Below are positions 1-7,218 of a stretch of 8,430 nt of DNA, one piece after another. The stretch is from the NCBI GenBank assembly GCA_017618495.1, contig JAFZUD010000141.1, forward strand, positions 1 through 8,430. Direction: 5' to 3'. The notes beneath the pieces are model-generated. The model searched no databases. It had not been told where the DNA came from and was given only the letters and a program-made list of their open reading frames with translations. Position 1 is the stretch's first letter, and every line of letters starts with the position of its first letter. The position numbers were made by a program, and so were the translations under genes. This DNA is from Bacilli bacterium (GTDB lineage Bacteria > Bacillota_I > Bacilli_A > RFN20 > CAG-826).

Positions 1-22
1 CGACAAGCAGTCTTATCTTCAT
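1..22 (-). CDS. Start of a downstream gene, probably rlmH (partial, continues beyond base 1)
   Basis: Only seven codons are visible, reading MKIRLLV. The start is well supported: a perfect AGGAGG lies at 34-29 with a 6-base gap to the ATG at 22-20. The ATG overlaps the TGA stop of walJ in the translationally coupled arrangement ATGA. In many Bacillota the gene rlmH (23S rRNA pseudouridine-1915 N3-methyltransferase) lies close downstream of walJ/yycJ, and its protein typically starts with a similar short basic and hydrophobic beta strand. The product is therefore inferred from neighbourhood and a very short N-terminus. Seven residues cannot identify a family, so that part is a guess. The presence of a coding start is much more secure than its name. 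Confidence 0.55.
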
Positions 23-765
23 AGGTCCCCTCCTCTTGTTGATTCGTGTTGCTTAAGGCAAACGATGTCGATGTTATATGGAACTTCTTTCTTTCTGAAT
101 GTCTTCTGATAGGCCTCTAAAGCAAGTTCAGGGAGATTGCATTCCTCAGAGAGGTGAGCAAGATAAATCCCTTTAGTTTTAGGTCCTACAAGCTCAGAGA
201 GATAGAGAGCACTGTCAACGTTTGAGAGGTGCCCTTCATCTCCTTTGATCCTTCGTTTCAAGATAGCAGGCCTATTGCTCTTAAGAAGCATCTTGAGGTC
301 ATGGTTTGATTCCATGATGTAATAGTCAGCATCCTTAAGGTAGCTAAGCGACTCTTCTGGAACATAGCCTGAGTCAGTGAGATAGACGAGCTTGCTTTCA
401 CCAGAAATGACGACATAGCCAACTGGGTTTGAAGCATCGTGGCTTGTCATGAATGGAATGATGGTCAAACTCCCGATCTCAAAGGAATCAAAAGGCACGA
501 CTTCATGGTCGAGATAATCAATCGTTCCCTTTGAGGCGTAAATAGGGACTTTCCCTTTGTACATCGAAAGGTTTTTGACATGGTCCGTATGTTCATGCGT
601 GACCAAAATCCCCTGCAAATCCGTTTTATTTTTCTTAATTGAGGCTAAAGCGGCACTTACTCTTTTCATCGGAAGGCCCATATCGATTTGGATAAGGGTT
701 TCTTCGTCAAAAAGCAAAGTGGCGTTACCTTTAGAACCACTTCCGACGACGACAAAGGAAATCAT
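19..765 (-). CDS. walJ: WalJ/YycJ metallo-beta-lactamase-fold hydrolase
   Basis: A 248-residue cytosolic protein of the metallo-beta-lactamase superfamily, full length for the YycJ/WalJ family. The N-terminal strand and glycine-rich turn GSGSKGN (8-14) are typical of this family. The metal ligands are complete: H57-x-H59-x-D61-H62 (THEHTDH), H109, D131 in YLTDSG, H155 in ESNHD, H179 in GHLSN and H204 in LAHLS. In Bacilli the gene is linked to the WalKR cell-wall two-component locus, and nuclease or DNA-repair-related roles have been proposed; the substrate is not settled. The start at 765 lies 2 bases after the dnaB stop and has only a weak purine-rich ribosome site (AGAAGAA), so translation may be coupled to dnaB. 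No walK or walR gene is visible here. Family assignment is secure; the biochemical role is not. Confidence 0.93.
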   Translation of the reverse strand: MISFVVVGSGSKGNATLLFDEETLIQIDMGLPMKRVSAALASIKKNKTDLQGILVTHEHTDHVKNLSMYKGKVPIYASKGTIDYLDHEVVPFDSFEIGSLTIIPFMTSHDASNPVGYVVISGESKLVYLTDSGYVPEESLSYLKDADYYIMESNHDLKMLLKSNRPAILKRRIKGDEGHLSNVDSALYLSELVGPKTKGIYLAHLSEECNLPELALEAYQKTFRKKEVPYNIDIVCLKQHESTRGGDL

Positions 766-767
766 TT

Positions 768-2261
768 TTATTCTTCTGAAATATCGATGCCGCTATTAGA
801 GGAAGAAGAAGGCGCGTGGTAGCGGCCACCCATCTCTTCGTAGCTTTCTTCTGCGGCATTATCAAAACGCTGGTTCCTTGGGGTGAACATGATGGTCATC
901 TTGCCTTGCTGACCGTTACGGTTCTTAGCAACGACAAGGGTTGCACCCTCTGGCTTGCCAGAGTTGTCGGTCTGTTCGTTTTGCTCTTCGGCCTCTTGGG
1001 CTTCGTTGCTCTTAAGAGGATTGCTTTCTTTGACTTTCATGCCCTGGTTCTTGTAGTACTGTGGACGGTAAAGCATCAAAACGATGTCAGCGTCTTGCTC
1101 AATGTTGCCAGACTCTTTTAAGTTGGCAAGGCTTGGAATGTGGCTTTCGTTCTTATCCGCTTCACGGCTAACCTGGGCGAGGGCCATGACTGGGACTTCA
1201 AGGTTACGGGCAAGCTGTTTTAAGGTCTTGGTGATAGCGCCGATCTCAAGGGTACGGCTGTCGTATTTGCCTTGGACATCAACAATGTTGATGTAGTCGA
1301 CGAAGATCATCGCAAGATCTGGGTTGTTGGCTTTGAGTTTGTGGGACTTGGCAACGATATCTCCTAACGCTTGGTTTGGAGTGTCGTCGAAATAGAGCTT
1401 GGTGTTGCCAATCGATTTGAGCGCGGCATCGACCTTCTCCATCTCACGTTTCCTTAAACGGCCGGTTGAGAGGTCGCCGATATCGACGAGGGCCTCGCTG
1501 GCGATAAGACGTTTCATGATGAGGTCGTTGGCCATTTCGCAAGAGAAGATGGCGACGGTTTTGTTGGTGTTCTGGGTGGCTTTGAGAGCGAAGTTAAGCA
1601 TCAAAGCGGTCTTTCCCATGGAAGGACGGGCAGCGAGGATGATGAGGTTGCCTTTTTGCCAGCCGTGGGTGAAAGCGTTGAGTTTGGTGAAACCAGTATC
1701 GATTCCGGTGATGCCGTTGTTTGCGATCTTGGACTCTCTGCGGATGTTCTCTCTCGTCATGTCACTAACATCTCTAGCCGAGATGAAGTTGGCAATCTGC
1801 CTCTTTGAGGCAATGTCAGAGAGTTCCTGAGTGTTCACCGAAATGAAATCGCTGATATCTTCGATTCCCTTTTCGTTATATTCCTTGAGGATTGATTCAA
1901 GCTTGGTGAGGTAGTTTCTTAAGACGGCCTGGTTACGGAGAATATTCACGTAGTGGTCAATATTCGTGAACTGAATTGGCGACTGAAGAAGCTCCATGAT
2001 GTAATCGGTTGAGCCGGCATCTTCGAGCACGCCCATATTGACGAGCTGGTCAACCAAGGTCTGAGCGTCGATTGGTTTGTTATGGGCATCAAGCTCCTTC
2101 ATGGCTCTGAAGATGAGGATGTTGCGTGGATCTTCACCAGAAAAGTCTTCCTCTCTGAGAGAGGTGAGGGTGCTTGAAGCAAGGCCCGCTTCCATAAGGA
2201 TCGCGCCTAAAACTGAGCGTTCAGCTTCGATGTTGGATGGAAGTTTCGTCTTCTTGGCCAT
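768..2261 (-). CDS. dnaB: Replicative DNA helicase DnaB
   Basis: The hexameric 5'-3' helicase that unwinds DNA at the replication fork (called DnaC in Bacillus). The protein has 497 residues. The N-terminal primase-interacting domain covers about 8-110 and starts with PSNIEAERSVLGAIL. A linker helix region follows, then the RecA-like ATPase domain from about 180. Walker A is ARPSMGKT (211-218), Walker B is IFVDY with D322, motif H3 is ALAQVSR (360-366), KESGNIEQDAD is at 382-392, and the arginine-finger segment AKNRNG is at 445-450 with R448. Motif H2 reads DYINIV where DYLQLI is usual. An acidic, low-complexity insertion of about 30 residues (roughly 408-438) lies before the arginine-finger strand, and the C-terminus is serine-rich. 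TGAGGA at 2276-2271 lies 9 bases before the ATG, inside the end of rplI. The gene follows rplI by 2 bases, a standard Bacillota order. Confidence 0.97.
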   Translation of the reverse strand: MAKKTKLPSNIEAERSVLGAILMEAGLASSTLTSLREEDFSGEDPRNILIFRAMKELDAHNKPIDAQTLVDQLVNMGVLEDAGSTDYIMELLQSPIQFTNIDHYVNILRNQAVLRNYLTKLESILKEYNEKGIEDISDFISVNTQELSDIASKRQIANFISARDVSDMTRENIRRESKIANNGITGIDTGFTKLNAFTHGWQKGNLIILAARPSMGKTALMLNFALKATQNTNKTVAIFSCEMANDLIMKRLIASEALVDIGDLSTGRLRKREMEKVDAALKSIGNTKLYFDDTPNQALGDIVAKSHKLKANNPDLAMIFVDYINIVDVQGKYDSRTLEIGAITKTLKQLARNLEVPVMALAQVSREADKNESHIPSLANLKESGNIEQDADIVLMLYRPQYYKNQGMKVKESNPLKSNEAQEAEEQNEQTDNSGKPEGATLVVAKNRNGQQGKMTIMFTPRNQRFDNAAEESYEEMGGRYHAPSSSSNSGIDISEE

Positions 2262-2263
2262 TC

Positions 2264-2725
2264 TTATTTGTCCTCACTGATGTGGACGCTGACGGTGCCA
2301 ATGACTTGGCCCGCTTGCCCTTTGTATAATTCGATTCTGAGTTTGGTGTATCCGAAAGCATTCGCAGGGGTTTTGTCGATGAATTTGCGTTTATCGATGG
2401 TGATATCCCACTGCTTCTTCATGCCTTCTTCGATCTCTTTTGGGGAGATGGTTCCAAACATTCTGCCATCGGATCCGCCTTTGGCTTTGAACTCGACGTT
2501 GATGCTCTCAAGCCTCTTGGCGAGGACTTCGGCTTCTTCTTTGAGTTTCTTTTGTCTGGCGGCCTCTTCGGCGTTGTCTTTCTGAAGCTGGGCTTGGCTT
2601 CCTTTGGTGGACACGCAAGCGAGTCCCCTTGGGATAAGGAAGTTAGAGGCGTAACCGTCATTGACTTCTTTGGTATCGCCTTTCTTGCCAACTCCTTTGA
2701 CGTCTTTAAGCAATATGACTTTCAT
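2264..2725 (-). CDS. rplI: 50S ribosomal protein L9
   Basis: Binds 23S rRNA in the large subunit through its N-terminal domain, at the base of the L1 stalk, and affects frame maintenance. The protein has 153 residues, close to the usual 147-150. The N-domain starts MKVILLKDVKGVGKKGD and carries the family signature around 16-33 (GDTKEVNDGYASNFLIPRG). A long charged connecting helix spans about 43-75 (rich in A, K, E and Q), and the C-terminal domain (about 80-150) contains GRMFGTIS. AAGGAG at 2741-2736 lies 10 bases before the ATG, within the last codons of gdpP, and the gap to the gdpP stop is 5 bases. It is therefore co-transcribed with gdpP upstream and dnaB downstream. Nothing is missing. 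Confidence 0.97.
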   Translation of the reverse strand: MKVILLKDVKGVGKKGDTKEVNDGYASNFLIPRGLACVSTKGSQAQLQKDNAEEAARQKKLKEEAEVLAKRLESINVEFKAKGGSDGRMFGTISPKEIEEGMKKQWDITIDKRKFIDKTPANAFGYTKLRIELYKGQAGQVIGTVSVHISEDK

Positions 2726-2730
2726 ACGAA

Positions 2731-4755
2731 TTAATCTCCTTCTTTAAGTGCGTTTCTCGCGCTGTCGAGATATTGTGACAAGGTTGATAAGAGCCTTGTG
2801 GCGGCCTTCTCGACTGGTACGTCGCCAAGTAATGTCGCTGCGCTGGTGAAGTGTCCTCCACCACCGAGCTTCTCAAGGATGAACTGAACGTTCACGGAGC
2901 CATCGCTTCTTCCTGAGATACGGACTTCGCTGTCAGCGGTTCTGCCGATAACGAACGCGGCATTGACGCCTTTGAGCTGAAGCAATGTGTTACAGACCTT
3001 CGCGATGGTCGTCCTTTCGATGATGTCTCTGTCATCAGAGACACAATAGACGACGCCATAGAATGGGGTCTGGATGGTTGAGATGATCTTGTTGATGAGG
3101 GAGTATTCCTCATATTCGTCCTTAAGGTAGTCATCGGCGATGCTGTTATCAGCGCCGTAGCTCTTAAGGGTTTGAGCGGCTTCGAACGTTCTCATGCCAA
3201 CGGCCTTGTTCTTGAAATACGAAGTATCCATGAAGATGCCGGAGAGCATGATCGTTGCGAATGCAGGTTTGATTTCGATACGTGGGTTGGCGTTCGAATA
3301 TTTGATCATCTCAGTGATGAGTTCAGTTGCACTGGCAGCGGTTGGGTCGATGTAAGAAAGAACTGGTCTTTCTGGGTATGATTCACCACGACGGTGGTGG
3401 TCGATGATCATGGTCTTGCTTGAAAGCTCAAGAAGCCTTGGGGCCATGGTGATTTCAGGATTAGAGACATCGACGACGATAACAAGCGTGGTTTCTTTGA
3501 TGCTTGAAGCGGCTTGCTCTGGAGAGATGGTCATCTTTTCGTGAACGTCTCTGGAGAAGGCGGATTGGAATGCCAAACGGGTCTTCTTCTCAGCGCGCTT
3601 AGGCGTGTAGACGATTTTGCTTGGAACTCCAACCCAATCGCAGACCGCCATCATACCAAGAGCAGCGCCCAAAGCATCCATATCCATGTCGGTGTGACCC
3701 ATGATGAAGACATTTGAGGATCCACGGATGATGGTTGCGACGGAGTCGGCCATGGAACGGACTTTGACCTTCGAGGTGTTTTCAACACCTGTGGATTTGC
3801 CGCCGAAGAAGGCAAGTTCCTGACCATAGTGGGAAACGACGACTTGGTCGCCGCCACGAGAGAGGGCAACGTCGATAGCGTCGTTAGCCATATCGTTAAG
3901 CTTAGCGATATCTGGGAAGTCGTGAGCGATACCGATAGAGATGGTAAGAGGAGTATCCTCTTTCTCTTCGGCTTCACGGACTTTCTCAACGAGGGAGAAT
4001 TTGTCTTTCTCCATACGCATGAGGGAGTTGTAGTTGCAGACCATGAAGTAGGAGTCGGTCTTGATACGACGGACGAGAACGCCGAACTCACGGCAGTAAT
4101 CGTTGATGATGGAACGGACCTTCATGATCTGTTCGGACATCTCATCAGTGTCTGATGAAACATCGTTGTAGTTGTCGATCATGATGACACCGAGAACGGT
4201 AGCCTGTTCGCGGGAATAGGTCGCCATTTCTTCGAACTCAGTCTTGTCGTTGAAGACGAACATCTTTGGCTGAGAGAGGTATCTTACTTCGTAAAGGCGT
4301 TGTTTGATCGTGACTTTGATGGTCTTTCCTGGAACACCATTAACGAGTTCCTTAAGGCCTGGAGCGAACTGATAGATGTCAGCATCGACGATGTCGATCT
4401 GCATATCTTTGAACATGTTGTTGGCCCAGATGACGATGCCATCGCCATCGACGACGACCAAACCAATGTGGGCGAAGTTATAAGCGTTCTGAACGTCTCC
4501 GCCGATAAGCGAGGCGGCCTCTTGGTCGTTGCTTTGTCTCTTGCGGCCGATCTTAAGAAGGGCGAACCAGAAAACGAAGGCATCGATGAAGAGGAATGCG
4601 GTCGCTACGAAGAGAAGGTAGAACTGAATATTCTGTGATTCCTGGATGCCGAAAATGTTGCCAAACCAGAGCACGATGAAAGCAATTGTAATCGCAGCTT
4701 GGATGCTGTAGATGACAAAGAGGGCTATACGGGTTTTCGAAATCAGTTTATTCAT
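2731..4755 (-). CDS. gdpP: Cyclic-di-AMP phosphodiesterase GdpP
   Basis: A membrane-anchored phosphodiesterase that hydrolyses c-di-AMP to pApA and so sets the level of this messenger, which governs potassium, osmotic and cell-wall balance. The 674 residues follow the family order: two transmembrane helices (about 9-31 and 44-67), a PAS-like sensor (about 88-160), a degenerate GGDEF domain (about 175-312, with KTDSYF at 232-237 in place of the active-site motif), a DHH domain and DHHA1. Catalytic residues are H354, D358 and D360 in GHTDMDMDA, D429, D452-H453-H454, D510 in FMDTSYF, and GGGGH at 631-635. The segment around D429 reads VVDVSNP, where many GdpP proteins have DTH followed by a basic residue and P. 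This is the first gene of the housekeeping operon. The ATG has no Shine-Dalgarno sequence and lies about 11 bases from a TATAAT box. The start is kept because the first transmembrane helix begins at once. Confidence 0.95.
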   Translation of the reverse strand: MNKLISKTRIALFVIYSIQAAITIAFIVLWFGNIFGIQESQNIQFYLLFVATAFLFIDAFVFWFALLKIGRKRQSNDQEAASLIGGDVQNAYNFAHIGLVVVDGDGIVIWANNMFKDMQIDIVDADIYQFAPGLKELVNGVPGKTIKVTIKQRLYEVRYLSQPKMFVFNDKTEFEEMATYSREQATVLGVIMIDNYNDVSSDTDEMSEQIMKVRSIINDYCREFGVLVRRIKTDSYFMVCNYNSLMRMEKDKFSLVEKVREAEEKEDTPLTISIGIAHDFPDIAKLNDMANDAIDVALSRGGDQVVVSHYGQELAFFGGKSTGVENTSKVKVRSMADSVATIIRGSSNVFIMGHTDMDMDALGAALGMMAVCDWVGVPSKIVYTPKRAEKKTRLAFQSAFSRDVHEKMTISPEQAASSIKETTLVIVVDVSNPEITMAPRLLELSSKTMIIDHHRRGESYPERPVLSYIDPTAASATELITEMIKYSNANPRIEIKPAFATIMLSGIFMDTSYFKNKAVGMRTFEAAQTLKSYGADNSIADDYLKDEYEEYSLINKIISTIQTPFYGVVYCVSDDRDIIERTTIAKVCNTLLQLKGVNAAFVIGRTADSEVRISGRSDGSVNVQFILEKLGGGGHFTSAATLLGDVPVEKAATRLLSTLSQYLDSARNALKEGD

Positions 4756-4766
4756 GGTTAATGATA

Positions 4767-4795
4767 ATTATATCGTTATCCCGTTATGGGATAAA
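4767..4795 (-). promoter_or_regulatory. Predicted promoter of the gdpP-rplI-dnaB-walJ operon
   Basis: A perfect -10 hexamer TATAAT lies at 4772-4767. The best -35 candidate at 17-base spacing is TTTATC at 4795-4790, which matches only 3 of 6 consensus positions, so the promoter may need an activator or rely on its -10. Transcription would start near 4761-4759, leaving only about 4-7 bases before the gdpP ATG. The hexamers are seen directly; promoter activity is inferred. Confidence 0.6.
4776..4794. promoter_or_regulatory. Perfect 19-bp palindrome in the gdpP promoter (candidate operator)
   Basis: TTATCCC (4776-4782), a 5-base spacer, then GGGATAA (4788-4794): both half-sites match perfectly. 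It fills the stretch between the -10 and -35 elements of the gdpP promoter and overlaps the -35. The symmetry and placement suit a dimeric transcription factor. It has no T-run on either side, so it is not a terminator. I do not recognise the motif; it shares only the first six bases with a DnaA box. Confidence 0.5.
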
Positions 4796-4808
4796 CCTTT
4801 ACGTGCGC

Positions 4809-4840
4809 AAAAAAGAGGCCACCGTTAGAAATAGTGGCCT
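4809..4840 (-). terminator. Rho-independent terminator after the metal ATPase gene
   Basis: On the minus strand AGGCCAC (4840-4834) pairs with GTGGCCT (4822-4816) around an 11-base loop. C and six T follow (4815-4809). The hairpin begins 22 bases after the ATPase stop codon and separates the metal operon from the gdpP promoter just downstream. Confidence 0.88.
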
Positions 4841-4862
4841 TTTGCTGAGGATTTTGAGGTTT

Positions 4863-6893
4863 TCATTTCACTTTCTTGAAAAGAAGAGAAATGGAATTGA
4901 TAACAAGAAGCAGAGTTAAACCGGTGTCGGCAAGGACGGCTGCCCAAAGCGGGAACGCCTCACCAAAGATGATAGAAAGAGCGGCGATTGCGACCTTAAC
5001 AACAAGCGAGGCAACAATGTTGAATGTAGCCTTTGCTTTGCCGGCTTTGGCGATCTTGACCGCTTTGACGACTTTGCGAAGATCGTCGTTCATGACGACG
5101 ACGTCCGCACTGTCGACGGCCATGTCGCTTCCGGCACCGCCCATGGCGATGCCAACATCAGCAAGAGCGAGGGACGGGGCATCGTTGATGCCGTCACCAA
5201 TATAAGCGACTCCGCCTTTGTGGTTGTTGATCTCTTCCTGAAGGATGCGTTTCTTATCCTCTGGGAGAAGCTCGCTGTATACCCTCTTCGCGCCGACAAA
5301 CTCGCCAATCTCTCTAGAGATGTCGTTTCTGTCGCCAGTGAGGATGATGGTTTCGATGTTCATCGAAGAGAGGCTATCAACCATCTCTTTCGCGCTGTCT
5401 TTGACTTTGTCCTTAAGCGTGGCGTGGCCAACATATTTGCCGTCAACGGCAACATAGGTGGTTGAACCTTTTTTGTCACACTTAACGAACGCGATCTTGT
5501 GGTCTTCGAGAAGGTGAGCGCTACCCGCTAAGACTTGGTGACCTTTATAGGTCATGGCAACGCCTTTTCCAGCGATCTCATCGTACTCAGAGATGAACTC
5601 CTGATATTTGCTTCCGTCGTCATCATCCATAAGGGCTTTGGCGAGAGGATGGTTGCTCCTTGATTCAGCGGCAAAGAGATATTCTTTGAATAACTCTTCG
5701 TCGATTTCATTCTGTTTGAAGTGGTCGATCGAGAAGACACCTAATGTGATAGTGCCGGTCTTGTCGCTAGCGACCGCATCTAAAGAGCTAAGCCAATCAA
5801 GGTATGAAGCGCCTTTGATAAGTACGCCATTCTTTGAGGCAAGGCCGATCGCGGCAAAGTATGCGAGCGGAACAGACACGACGATCGCGCATGGACAAGA
5901 TATAACGAGCAAGCAGATTGCGCTATATAGCCACGTAGCCCAAACGGTTGATTCGCTGATGCCGATGAAGAGAGGCGGGATGACCGCCACAAGAACGGCG
6001 ATTAAGCAGACAATTGGGGTGTATATTTTTGCAAAAGCCGTGACAAATCGCTGTGCTTTTGACTTTGAGGACTCCCCTTCTTTAACGAGCCTGATGATCT
6101 TGCTGACGGTTGAATCTTCATATTCTTTGGTGACTTCGACAACAAGCGAGCCAGAGACCAAAGTGGTTCCGGAATTGACGTTATCGCCAACACCCATTTG
6201 CTGCGGGAGGCTTTCTCCGGTTAAGGAAGCCATGTTGACTCCACCATTGCCTGAGACAATAACGCCATCTGCTGGGATGATGTCGCCAACTGAGACAAGA
6301 ATCTGATCGCCGATCTTAAGGGTTTCTGGATCGACTTCCTCTTTCTTGCCTTCGTGGATCAAGCAAGCCTTCTTGGCTCTTAAGCCAACTGCGTCTTCGA
6401 TGGCCTTCTTGCTTCTATCGACGGAGATGTCTTCAAATAACTCTCCAACCTGATAGAGGAAGACGACCATAACGGCTTCAAAGAATTCATTCTGTTGTTC
6501 TCCAAAGAAGCGGAGACAGAAAGCACCTATGGTGGCAATCGCCATCAAAGTGTTCTCATCAAATAGATCTTTGATGTGCCTGAAGTTCTTAAAGGCTTTC
6601 CAAAGGATGTCATAAGCGACCGCTAAATAGGCGACAGCCATGATAGCGAAGTTAATCCAAAGGGCGGCGTCGTTAGAAAGCCCCATGTTCCTGAGGCTTT
6701 GCTCGTTCCATAGGAACAAACCAAGCAAGCCTAAGACAAGGCCTGCCGCTAAACGGCAGATTAAAAAGATGAGACGACCTTTGGTCAGCTCTTCTTCTTC
6801 GTCGTGGTGGTGGCAGCAGCAACCACCTTCGTGTTCGCACTCATCATCCTCGTGATGATGGTGGTGATGGTGTTTATCTTTTTCCTCGTTCAT
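4863..6893 (-). CDS. Zn/Cd/Pb-exporting P1B-type ATPase with His-rich tail (ZntA/CadA-like)
   Basis: An inner-membrane pump that uses ATP to export divalent soft metals, most likely Zn, Cd or Pb. The 676 residues from the chosen start show: a cytosolic His/Cys-rich tail (H8-H14, C19, H21, C25-C27, H28-H30); membrane segments near 39-62, 77-97, 112-132 and 134-156; the actuator motif TGES (225-228); the CPC metal site at 333-335; the phosphorylated D377 in DKTGT; H415-P416 of the nucleotide domain; GDGIND (566-571); and the last two helices with K633 and D656-T-G. The CPC motif with this late K and D pattern marks the ZntA-like P1B-2 group. No classical GMTCxxC heavy-metal-associated domain is present. 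The start at 6893 is chosen because GGAAGA (6907-6902) lies 8 bases upstream and the gap to the repressor stop is 4 bases. An in-frame ATG at 6944 would overlap the repressor and lacks support. Metal choice is inferred. Confidence 0.93.
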   Translation of the reverse strand: MNEEKDKHHHHHHHEDDECEHEGGCCCHHHDEEEELTKGRLIFLICRLAAGLVLGLLGLFLWNEQSLRNMGLSNDAALWINFAIMAVAYLAVAYDILWKAFKNFRHIKDLFDENTLMAIATIGAFCLRFFGEQQNEFFEAVMVVFLYQVGELFEDISVDRSKKAIEDAVGLRAKKACLIHEGKKEEVDPETLKIGDQILVSVGDIIPADGVIVSGNGGVNMASLTGESLPQQMGVGDNVNSGTTLVSGSLVVEVTKEYEDSTVSKIIRLVKEGESSKSKAQRFVTAFAKIYTPIVCLIAVLVAVIPPLFIGISESTVWATWLYSAICLLVISCPCAIVVSVPLAYFAAIGLASKNGVLIKGASYLDWLSSLDAVASDKTGTITLGVFSIDHFKQNEIDEELFKEYLFAAESRSNHPLAKALMDDDDGSKYQEFISEYDEIAGKGVAMTYKGHQVLAGSAHLLEDHKIAFVKCDKKGSTTYVAVDGKYVGHATLKDKVKDSAKEMVDSLSSMNIETIILTGDRNDISREIGEFVGAKRVYSELLPEDKKRILQEEINNHKGGVAYIGDGINDAPSLALADVGIAMGGAGSDMAVDSADVVVMNDDLRKVVKAVKIAKAGKAKATFNIVASLVVKVAIAALSIIFGEAFPLWAAVLADTGLTLLLVINSISLLFKKVK

Positions 6894-6897
6894 ATAG

Positions 6898-7191
6898 TTA
6901 TTCTTCCGCGTGTTGTTGCACGACTTTGAGGAGCGAATTGACATGTTCGTCCGCTAACTTATAGAAAACCTTGGTGCCTTCTTTATGGGTGGCAACCAAA
7001 TTGGCCCTCTTGAGAACCTTGAGCTGATGGGAAACCAAAGACTGGCTAGCCCCTACTTCTTCAATGATCGTGGAGACGGATTTGTCTTCGTCCATGATCG
7101 CGTAGAGGATCTTAAGCCTCGTGTAGTCGCTGGCCACATTCAGGAGTTCTTCCATCTTGGTCAGAATTTTCTCGTTTGGTATCTCGCTCAT
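6898..7191 (-). CDS. ArsR/SmtB-family zinc-responsive repressor (CzrA-like)
   Basis: A 97-residue winged-helix repressor that should bind DNA as a dimer and release it on metal binding. The recognition helix region is ASQSLVSHQLKVLKRANLV (48-66), followed by the wing THKEGTKVFYKL (68-79). The C-terminal helix carries the complete alpha-5 metal site D81-x-H83-x(10)-H94-x2-E97, the pattern of SmtB and CzrA sensors that respond to zinc or cobalt. The protein has no cysteine, so the alpha-3N Cd/Pb site of CadC-type sensors (ELCVCDL) is absent. It lies 4 bases upstream of the metal ATPase and is the obvious regulator of that pump and of itself. A GAGGAG lies at 7209-7204, a rather long 12 bases from the ATG; no better start is visible. 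Confidence 0.93.
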   Translation of the reverse strand: MSEIPNEKILTKMEELLNVASDYTRLKILYAIMDEDKSVSTIIEEVGASQSLVSHQLKVLKRANLVATHKEGTKVFYKLADEHVNSLLKVVQQHAEE

Positions 7192-7218
7192 AAGTTAATA
7201 ACACTCCTCACGAGCACT

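Noticed and set aside
816..1830. Several plus-strand open frames of 70-143 codons opposite dnaB
   Set aside because: All are antisense to conserved DnaB motifs, have no ribosome sites that I could see and no family resemblance.
4776..4794. DnaA box near the replication operon
   Set aside because: The palindrome shares TTATCC with the box TTATCCACA but the last three bases differ on both strands, and no cluster of boxes is present.
4756..4862. Riboswitch or c-di-AMP-responsive RNA leader before gdpP
   Set aside because: The predicted leader is under 10 bases and the remaining space is taken by the terminator of the metal operon; there is no room for an aptamer.
5608..6306. A 232-codon open frame on the plus strand
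   Set aside because: It lies wholly opposite the metal ATPase, whose motifs are all intact; the translation is rich in S, T and A and has no recognisable domain. It is a shadow of the coding strand.
6800..6893. Short repeat array or microsatellite
   Set aside because: The GTG/ATG repetition is explained by His codons in the ATPase tail (a mix of CAT and CAC) and is in frame with the gene.
6894..6944. Longer ATPase start at 6944, adding 17 residues
   Set aside because: It would overlap the repressor gene by 47 bases and the added residues are the repressor's C-terminal codons in another frame. The start at 6893 has a GGAAGA site at 8 bases.
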